Position numbers and translations under genes: made by a program. The notes under the pieces were generated by a model. It was not told the origin of the DNA. It was given only the letters and a program-made list of their open reading frames with translations, and ran no database searches. A DNA stretch of 5,795 nt from Myxococcales bacterium. GTDB taxonomy: Bacteria > Myxococcota > Polyangia > Polyangiales > Polyangiaceae. This document shows, piece by piece, positions 1 through 4,798 of the stretch; position 1 is the stretch's first letter, and each line of letters starts with the position of its first letter. The stretch spans positions 1 to 5,795 of the forward strand of contig JAGQIY010001295.1 of assembly GCA_020430865.1 (NCBI GenBank). Direction: 5' to 3'.

Positions 1-329
1 CCTACGTCAGCGGCTGTGGCACGCTCTACCTCAAGGCGATCGACTGCGCGGTCAGCGAGAACCCCAACCCGTCCATCGTCGATCCCTGCAGCAGCTACTG
101 CTCGTACATCGCCGCCGAGAGCTGCCCCAACAATGCCTCCGAGACCGAGTGCAACAGCAACTGTCTGTGGTTCGGCGCGACGGGGACTGGTTGCGACGAC
201 GAGTGGCTCGGCTACCTGCAGTGCGCCAACCAGGCCAACTGGGCCTGCATCGCGGGCTACGCGGTTCCGGGAGGATGTGGCCAGCAGTACAAGGCCTACT
301 CCGACTGCATCAACGCCATCGGCAACTGA
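1..329 (+). CDS. Cys-rich repeat protein, probably exported (5' end missing)
   Basis: The reading frame enters from the left edge (first full codon at 3) and stops with TGA at 327-329, leaving 108 residues of the C-terminus. It holds 12 cysteines, an even number that fits disulfide bonding outside the cytoplasm. The motif C-x3-[Tyr/Trp]-x5-C occurs three times, with first Cys codons at 15, 192 and 276. The outer two copies (GCGTLYLKAIDC and GCGQQYKAYSDC) are exactly 87 codons apart, so the visible part is one full repeat unit preceded by the end of another. The rest is rich in Asn, Ser, Gly and aromatic residues and has no membrane segment. Similar Cys-patterned secreted or lipoprotein sequences are common in myxobacteria, but I cannot name a family or function. 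A signal peptide or lipobox would lie outside the window. The convergent gene downstream ends 3 bp away. Confidence 0.8.
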   Translation, partial: YVSGCGTLYLKAIDCAVSENPNPSIVDPCSSYCSYIAAESCPNNASETECNSNCLWFGATGTGCDDEWLGYLQCANQANWACIAGYAVPGGCGQQYKAYSDCINAIGN

Positions 330-332
330 CCC

Positions 333-668
333 TCAGCCCTCGCCGCGCTCTGTCCTTCGGGCAGTCTCTTGCTGCTCCATGCGCCAGGCGCGGAGACGCT
401 TGTAGACGCCGGCGCCAATCAGCGCTGGCGTCGCCACGACGCACACCGGGCAAACCGCGCCGAGCAGAGCGCCGCTCACCACCCCGAATGCGCCGATACC
501 GACTCCGCTGGCCAGAAACGCGTTGCCGTCCTTCCGTGCCTGGTTCGCTTCACCTCGCGGCCCGGTGGTGTCCAGCACCACGGGACCCGCCTCGTCGGCT
601 CGGGGGACGGAAGCACTCTTCGAGGCCACGGGCAAGGGTTGGTGGATTCCTTCGGCTTTCGATCTCAT
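333..668 (-). CDS. hypothetical small membrane protein with CPVC motif
   Basis: This 111-residue protein has a polar N-terminal half (1-49) followed by a hydrophobic stretch (about 50-89), then a short basic and acidic tail with an RLRAWR segment. The hydrophobic part is Gly/Ala/Val rich and could form a two-helix hairpin around the motif C73-P-V-C76. The CxxC could be a redox or metal site, but nothing here proves it. I chose the ATG at 668 because a good Shine-Dalgarno GGGGAG lies 5 nt upstream. The frame is open to another ATG at 731, but that one has no visible ribosome binding site. The gene is co-directional with the VOC gene upstream (108 bp gap) and convergent with the Cys-rich gene (3 bp gap). 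I do not recognise the family. MerT/MerC-like mercury transport proteins also have CC or CxxC in membranes, but the similarity goes no further. Confidence 0.65.
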   Translation of the reverse strand: MRSKAEGIHQPLPVASKSASVPRADEAGPVVLDTTGPRGEANQARKDGNAFLASGVGIGAFGVVSGALLGAVCPVCVVATPALIGAGVYKRLRAWRMEQQETARRTERGEG

Positions 669-673
669 CTGAA

Positions 674-700
674 CTCCCCGGATGCGGCTTCGGATCGGGG
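674..700 (-). promoter_or_regulatory. ribosome binding site with possible masking hairpin
   Basis: The Shine-Dalgarno GGGGAG (complement of 674-679) sits 5 nt before the ATG at 668. The complement of 696-700 plus 694-695 can pair with the complement of 676-680 plus 682-683. This gives a 7-bp stem with one bulged base (681) and a 10-nt loop, with four G/C pairs falling on the Shine-Dalgarno itself. The ribosome binding site is well supported. The hairpin is a hand-drawn pairing and could be chance in GC-rich DNA. Confidence 0.4.
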
Positions 701-776
701 GTGAGAGCCAGTCCCCGGAAGAAGGGTTCAAGCCTCTCCGCGGGTTCCGCTCGGCAGGCGCCCTGGCAGTTCTCGC

Positions 777-1226
777 TCAGGACTCCCTGAGTAGACCCTT
801 TCCCGGCACGAAGTTGATCTCCAAGCGAATACCGTCGGGGTCCTCGAAGAGCAGCGAGTAGTAGCCCGGAGCCCACTGCGCTTCCTCTGGAGGATGCACG
901 ACGGTCGCGCCCAGCTCCTGCACCAGGGCGTACACCTTGTCGACGTCCTCACGAGTTCTCGCGCGGAAACACAGGTGATGCAGGCCCACGCGCCGCTGCA
1001 CGAAGCGCTCCCCGGCGTGTTCCGGATCGGCGGACGAGATCGCGAGTGCGGAGCGTCCGCCGACGCAGTAGTAGAAGCCCTCGAAGTCCATCACCGGGCG
1101 CATACCAAGGAAGGGCAGCAAGCGACCGTAGAACCTCCGCGCCTCGGAGAACTGACTGACCGTCAGCTGGACGTGCGCCATGCCGTTGATCTCGATACCT
1201 GCCTCGTCTGCTGCTGCGTTGCTCAT
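777..1226 (-). CDS. VOC family (glyoxalase/extradiol dioxygenase fold) protein
   Basis: This 149-residue protein is a single vicinal-oxygen-chelate domain (about 14-141). The usual landmarks are visible: strand 1 MAHVQLTV with H18, the helix SEARRFYGRLLPFLGM, strand GLHHLCF with H84, and the C-terminal signature FEDPDGIRLEINF with E136. H18, H84 and E136 match the two-His-one-Glu metal site of the superfamily, so a metal enzyme is likely. Their spacing (66 and 52 residues) is close to that in extradiol dioxygenases, but single-domain VOC proteins also include epimerases, lyases and resistance enzymes, so the substrate is unknown. I chose the ATG at 1226 because GGAG lies just upstream and the domain begins about 14 residues later. 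The frame stays open far upstream, but that part is antisense to the linker of the next gene. There is no signal peptide, so it is cytosolic. It lies upstream of the CPVC membrane protein and may share a transcript with it. Confidence 0.88.
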   Translation of the reverse strand: MSNAAADEAGIEINGMAHVQLTVSQFSEARRFYGRLLPFLGMRPVMDFEGFYYCVGGRSALAISSADPEHAGERFVQRRVGLHHLCFRARTREDVDKVYALVQELGATVVHPPEEAQWAPGYYSLLFEDPDGIRLEINFVPGKGLLRES

Positions 1227-1425
1227 AGCTCCGAGGGTAGACCCACTCCGCGCCAACCCCGAGCCGGTAATGTCCATGAGACGCGCCCACGCCAGCGTGA
1301 AGCCGAGTTCATGGCTGGACGATGAACCCCGGTCGAGGTCCGCACCGCGCTTCCGTTGTGACATGGGAAACCCTCGTCGTTCCGCACGTGTTCCTCCGGC
1401 ACGTGCCTTGCTAAGGTCGGGCGTC
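1227..1425. promoter_or_regulatory. divergent intergenic region (VOC gene / lipoprotein gene)
   Basis: This 199-bp stretch separates two genes reading away from each other, so it should hold promoters for both. I could not find a convincing -35/-10 pair for either gene. The right end carries two CACGTG palindromes (annotated separately) and AAGG (1413-1416), a weak Shine-Dalgarno 9 nt before the lipoprotein ATG. No small gene with a ribosome binding site is apparent. Confidence 0.5.
1384..1405. promoter_or_regulatory. pair of CACGTG palindromes, candidate operator
   Basis: GCACGTG occurs at 1384-1390 and again at 1399-1405, so the two six-base palindromes (1385-1390 and 1400-1405) are offset by 15 bp. 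They lie 21-41 bp upstream of the lipoprotein start codon, a position where a repressor or activator could act. CACGTG is not rare in GC-rich DNA and no regulator is identified, so this is only a candidate site. Confidence 0.25.
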
Positions 1426-2688
1426 ATGGCTTTCCGACGCTCCACGCTCTTGCTCTGCGCCCTGTGCCTGCCAGTGCTCTTTGCCGGCTGCTCCAGCGAA
1501 GGCGACGCAGCTGGCGGCTCGGGCGGTTCTGCAGGCGGCGGGACCGGCGGCAGCGCAGGAAGCGGCGGCAGCGCAGGAAGCGGCGGCAGCGCAGGAAGCG
1601 GCGGCAGCGCGGGAAGCGGAGGGGACGCCAGCGGTGGCACGGCAGGCGCGGCGACGCGCAGCATGCGCCTGGGCTTCTCGCCCTGGCCCTGGGATGCCAC
1701 CGTTTCCGCGGTGAACGACACCTACCTGAAGGTCGCCGCCCACAGCGACATGAACGCCCATCACCTGGACGCCGGGATCCCCTGGGAAGAGGCGCTGACT
1801 GGCGCACCCTATCCGACGAACGTCGAGAACGAGTTGAGTGGCCGGGTGTCGCGACTGGAGCCGGGCAAGCCACTGTATCTGGCGCTCGCGCCGCTGAACC
1901 CGGCGCGGAACGAGCTCGCTGGCGTCTGGGGAGCTTCCAGCAACCTGCCGCGCGAAGGTGCCTGGGCGACGCGGGACTTCGACTCGCCCGAGGTTCAGAC
2001 CGCGTATGGCAACTTCGCCCTCGATCTGATCGATCGCTTCCAGCCCGACTACTTCAATGACGGCATCGAGGTCAGCGAGCTGCTGCTCAACGATGCGCCG
2101 GCCTTCGACAAGTACGTCGACTTCGCCTGCAACGTCTACGATCGCATCAAGCAGCAACATCCGACGCTGCCCGTCTTCGTCTCGATCGCCTTGAAGCATC
2201 CAGACTCCGCGGATCGGAAGACGATGAAGGACGGCATGGTCAAGCTGCTCCCGTGTACGGATTGGATCGGGGTGAGCAGCTATGGCTATGTGTTCTACGG
2301 TCACGCGAACGCCGGGGACCCGAACAACCTGCCAGCCGACTGGCTATCCCAAGCTCAGGACATTGCCCCAGGGAAACCGCTGGCGATCGCAGAAACCGGC
2401 TGGATCGCCGAGGACCTCGTGATCCCGACGTACGGAGTCGACGTGAAGGCCACAGAAGCGAACCAGCACGCCTACGTCGAGCGTATGCTGAGGGATGCCA
2501 ACGCGCTCGGCGCGCGCTTCGTCATGTGGTTCACTGTGGTGGACTTCGACCCGTTCTGGGACGGACTGCTGGCACAAGACCCGTTGGCGCGGATCTGGCG
2601 TGACACGGGCCTGTACGCCGACACGGACAGCCCCCGCACCGGCCTGTCGGTGTGGGACGAGTGGCTCGCCCGACAGCCAACCGACTAG
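1426..2688 (+). CDS. lipoprotein with glycoside-hydrolase-like TIM-barrel domain
   Basis: This 420-residue protein starts with a lipoprotein signal: RR at 4-5, a hydrophobic core, and the lipobox LFAGC with C22 as the lipidated residue. Residues 23-79 are a Gly/Ser/Ala linker with four SAGSGG repeats, so the enzyme domain (about 80-415) is tethered away from the membrane. That domain reads like a clan GH-A TIM barrel: FSPWPWD and HHLDAGIPW near the start, PLYLALAPLN, YFNDGIEVSE, PVFVSIALK, DWIGVSSYGY, then AIAETGW with E323 as probable nucleophile, and RFVMWFTVVDFDPFWDG near the end. E215 in GIEVSE is the best acid/base candidate, although the usual Asn before it is replaced by Ile. GH53-type galactanases are one possible relative; the substrate is unknown. 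I chose the ATG at 1426 because it gives a proper signal peptide and AAGG lies 9 nt upstream. It converges on the STAS-like gene 8 bp away. Confidence 0.82.
   Translation: MAFRRSTLLLCALCLPVLFAGCSSEGDAAGGSGGSAGGGTGGSAGSGGSAGSGGSAGSGGSAGSGGDASGGTAGAATRSMRLGFSPWPWDATVSAVNDTYLKVAAHSDMNAHHLDAGIPWEEALTGAPYPTNVENELSGRVSRLEPGKPLYLALAPLNPARNELAGVWGASSNLPREGAWATRDFDSPEVQTAYGNFALDLIDRFQPDYFNDGIEVSELLLNDAPAFDKYVDFACNVYDRIKQQHPTLPVFVSIALKHPDSADRKTMKDGMVKLLPCTDWIGVSSYGYVFYGHANAGDPNNLPADWLSQAQDIAPGKPLAIAETGWIAEDLVIPTYGVDVKATEANQHAYVERMLRDANALGARFVMWFTVVDFDPFWDGLLAQDPLARIWRDTGLYADTDSPRTGLSVWDEWLARQPTD
1552..1623 (+). repeat. four tandem 18-bp repeats encoding SAGSGG
   Basis: Four 18-bp units run head to tail within the lipoprotein linker (starts at 1552, 1570, 1588 and 1606). 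The first three are identical (AGCGCAGGAAGCGGCGGC). The fourth differs at third codon positions only, so it encodes the same six residues. The near-identity points to recent slippage or unequal recombination, so copy number may vary between strains. The surrounding Gly/Ser codons are less regular. Confidence 0.92.
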
Positions 2689-2696
2689 CGCCACGC

Positions 2697-3134
2697 TCAG
2701 GCAGGGGCCGGAGCCGCCGCGTACACTTCCCCAGCCTCGCGTAGCACCTGCATCAACCAGGCTTCCGCGGCGTCTCGGTGGGCAAAGATCCGCTGCGGCG
2801 ACGGCGGAGGCGCGAGCCAGTTGGTCGCGATGATCATGCCGCGCAACACCGGGTTCCGCAGCACCACCGCTCCAGCCAACACGTTGCGTTCGAGATCGCT
2901 CTGGAAGCGCTTGATGTGAGCCGCCATCGCTCGACGATGCCTTGCACCGAGCCCACTGGCACCGTCGGCCAGGTGCAGCACGACGTGTCGTCCCCGGTTG
3001 AGCTGACGCTCGGAGACCTGGAAGAAGTCCTCCAGATCCTCGTCAGTCACCGGGTGTTCGGGCCAAACCACCAACACCAGGGGCCAGTGGCGCTCGTCGG
3101 TGAGGATACGCGCCATGCAGGGACATGACAGCAT
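2697..3134 (-). CDS. STAS/SEC14-like (SpoIIAA-like) protein
   Basis: This 145-residue soluble protein fits the small STAS/SEC14 (SpoIIAA-like) family frequent in myxobacteria. The visible pattern is: a first strand around W17-PLVLVVW, an acidic helix (TDEDLEDFFQVSERQL, 30-45), strand HVVLHLADGAS (50-60), an Arg-rich helix (64-83), strand AGAVVLRNPVLRG (87-99), an IIATNWLAPP segment, then RIFAHRDAAEAWLMQVL (115-131), which resembles the usual closing 'F.d...A..WL' element. Such domains relate to anti-anti-sigma factors and lipid-binding folds, but the role here is unknown. The call rests on pattern memory, not a search. I chose the ATG at 3134 because AAAGG lies a few bases upstream; the internal Met at residue 7 lacks a ribosome binding site. 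It follows the histidine kinase on the same strand after 91 bp, so the two may be co-transcribed. Its stop is 8 bp from that of the convergent lipoprotein gene. Confidence 0.72.
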   Translation of the reverse strand: MLSCPCMARILTDERHWPLVLVVWPEHPVTDEDLEDFFQVSERQLNRGRHVVLHLADGASGLGARHRRAMAAHIKRFQSDLERNVLAGAVVLRNPVLRGMIIATNWLAPPPSPQRIFAHRDAAEAWLMQVLREAGEVYAAAPAPA

Positions 3135-3225
3135 CGAGTGCCTTTCGAGTCCAGTGAAAGACGCGTGGAAATGTTGCCGCGTGCGGACGCGTATTGGAAC
3201 GTGTGCCCCTATGTGTGCGAGGCGG
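3135..3225 (-). other. intergenic gap between kinase and STAS-like genes
   Basis: These 91 bp hold no gene. I see no intrinsic terminator for the kinase (no strong hairpin followed by a T-run on the minus strand) and no convincing promoter for the STAS-like gene. Read-through from the kinase into the STAS-like gene is therefore plausible. The AAAGG ribosome binding site for the latter lies at the left edge of the gap. Confidence 0.5.
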
Positions 3226-4683
3226 TCAATGAGTGCTCTTCAATACCTCGCGCAACAGCCGCGCCAGTTCGGGCGCGCGGAATGGCTTCTTCAGGATGTG
3301 CGCGTCGCGTCCGACCGCGGACAGGTGCTGATCTGCGTAGCCCGTCATGAAGATGATGTTGAGTTCGGGGATACGCTCGACCGCGCGCTGCACCAACTCA
3401 GGGCCAGACGCGGTACCACCCAACACGACATCGGTCAGCAGCAAGTCCACCTTGGTTTGCTGTAGGAGTTCGAATGCGTCCGCGGCGGTGGATGCCTCCA
3501 ACACCCGATAGCCAAGTTCCTCGAGCACCGACACCACCGTACGTCGCACGGCGAGGTCGTCTTCGACGACCAGCACCAGTTCGCCACGCCCCCGAGGTTG
3601 CTCGGAGGACTCCTCGATCTCCTCGTTGGGAACGAAGCCAACTCGCGGCAAGAACAACTCCACGGTGGTGCCAGCTTCCGCCTCGCTGTGGATCCTCACA
3701 GCGCCGTGAGACTGCGTGACGAAGCCGTAGACCATCGAGAGGCCGAGGCCGCTGCCACGGCCGGTCTCCTTCGTGGTGAAGAACGGCTCGAAGACCCGAC
3801 CCAGGTGTTCCCTGGGGATGCCGCTGCCAGTGTCGGACACGGCGATCTTCACATAGTCTCCGACGACCAGGCCGTCCTCTGGCGCATCCACGCGGAATCG
3901 CTCGGTCGAGACCATCAGGATGCCGCCGTCCGGCATTGCATCCCGCGCGTTGATCACCAGGTTGAGCACGGCGTTCTCCAGCTGGCTCGCGTCCACCAGG
4001 ACCGACCACAGCTCCTCGCTCAGCTGAGTCTCTATCTCGATGTGTTCGCCCAGGCTGCGCCTGGACAGCTCCAGCACGTCGACGACGAGGGAGTTCACGT
4101 CCGTCGGTTCCGGATTGAGCATCTGCCGCCGGGAGAAGGCCAGGAGGCGCTGGACCAACGCCGCGCCTCGCTCGGCAGCCGTCAACGCGCGATCCGCCAG
4201 CTCGATCACCGGGCGATTCTCCCCGGCCCGCACCTTGAGCAGCTCCAAGCAGCCCGTGATCACGGCGAGCAAGTTGTTGAAGTCGTGGGCAACTCCGCCG
4301 GTGAGTTGCCCCACGGATTCCAGACGCTGAGCGTGCTGGATGGATCGCTGTCGGGAGAGGATCTCCGCAAGCTTGCGCTCGCTCTGCTCGAGTTCCTTCG
4401 CCCGCTGGACGAGCGCTTGCTCCTTGGCAAGTTCGCGGCTGCGGTCCCGCAGCCTCACCAGTGTTCTCTGCGCGCCATCCTCCGTCTGGAACTCGCGGCG
4501 CTGGACTTCCCAGGTGTCTTCGCACTCCAGCAGCCGCGGTCGCAGGCCGCCCCCGTCGGCGCCGATCAGCTCACGCTTCGACACGCCAACCAGATCGCAG
4601 AACGCGCCATTGCACTCCAGGATGATTCCAGCGGCGTCCTCGATGCACACCGCGTCCTCTAGGGCGTCTAGCAAAGCGTCCAC
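3226..4683 (-). CDS. cytosolic hybrid histidine kinase (PAS-HisKA-HATPase-REC)
   Basis: This 485-residue sensor kinase autophosphorylates and passes phosphate to its own receiver domain. Domains in order: a short PAS sensor (about 3-80, with DAVCIEDAAGIILECNGAFC); a charged coiled coil (about 83-118); HisKA with H133 in GGVAHDFNNLLA; an HATPase domain with N box (N241, N245), G1 box SDTGSGIP (D284), F box FEPFFTTK and G2 box RGSGLGLS; and a C-terminal REC domain (about 369-482) with acidic pocket E374/D375/D376, phospho-acceptor D418 in LLLTDVVL, T447 and K466. All key catalytic residues are present, so it should be active. There is no membrane segment, so it probably reads a cytosolic signal through PAS. 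No separate response regulator is nearby. The start is GTG at 4683, immediately after an in-frame TAG and without a clear ribosome binding site. GTG at 4650 has AGAGGA 4 nt upstream and is an alternative, but would remove the first PAS helix. Confidence 0.95.
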   Translation of the reverse strand: MDALLDALEDAVCIEDAAGIILECNGAFCDLVGVSKRELIGADGGGLRPRLLECEDTWEVQRREFQTEDGAQRTLVRLRDRSRELAKEQALVQRAKELEQSERKLAEILSRQRSIQHAQRLESVGQLTGGVAHDFNNLLAVITGCLELLKVRAGENRPVIELADRALTAAERGAALVQRLLAFSRRQMLNPEPTDVNSLVVDVLELSRRSLGEHIEIETQLSEELWSVLVDASQLENAVLNLVINARDAMPDGGILMVSTERFRVDAPEDGLVVGDYVKIAVSDTGSGIPREHLGRVFEPFFTTKETGRGSGLGLSMVYGFVTQSHGAVRIHSEAEAGTTVELFLPRVGFVPNEEIEESSEQPRGRGELVLVVEDDLAVRRTVVSVLEELGYRVLEASTAADAFELLQQTKVDLLLTDVVLGGTASGPELVQRAVERIPELNIIFMTGYADQHLSAVGRDAHILKKPFRAPELARLLREVLKSTH

Positions 4684-4798
4684 CTAAGACGAGGAGTATG
4701 TCACAGCTGGCGTTCCCTGGAGAACGACGGCTCCAACCTCCGTGTTTTCTCCTCGATTGGTCGCTCGGTCTTGTTGTGGAGACCTGCGGCGAGACATC
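4684..4798. promoter_or_regulatory. divergent intergenic region (kinase / hydrolase lipoprotein)
   Basis: These 115 bp separate the kinase gene (minus) from the hydrolase gene (plus) and should contain both promoters. On the minus strand CATACT (complement of 4695-4700) could be a -10 element for the kinase, which would put transcription almost at the GTG start; no matching -35 is seen. On the plus strand I find no good promoter pair, and only weak Shine-Dalgarno-like bases before the hydrolase ATG codons. Confidence 0.35.

Noticed and set aside
149..790. 213-codon plus-strand frame crossing the end of the Cys-rich gene and the CPVC gene
   Set aside because: It is Arg/Pro/Ser-rich with no domain, and overlaps two better supported genes in other frames.
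1227..1721. Upstream extension of the VOC frame on the minus strand, with a Pro/Leu/Ala repeat region
   Set aside because: It is the complement of the SAGSGG linker and signal region of the lipoprotein gene. The VOC domain has its own start with GGAG at 1226, and the extension has no domain features.
1411..2304. Long open frame (297 codons) antisense to the lipoprotein gene
   Set aside because: It is open because of the high GC content; the sense frame encodes a lipoprotein signal and enzyme motifs, while this one shows low-complexity Ala/Arg composition and no domain.
3135..3225. Repeated GACGCGT/ACGCGT words and a short CCGC-GT-GCGG hairpin in the gap after the kinase
   Set aside because: The stem is only 4 bp with a 2-nt loop and no T-run follows, so it is not a credible terminator; such words are common in GC-rich DNA.
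3398..4525. 375-codon minus-strand frame overlapping the kinase
   Set aside because: It is an out-of-frame shadow, rich in Arg, Gly, Ala and Pro, lacking any motif.
3598..4662. 354-codon open frame on the plus strand across the kinase
   Set aside because: The minus-strand frame carries all kinase and receiver motifs. This one is a His/Arg/Gln/Leu-rich shadow without recognisable domains.
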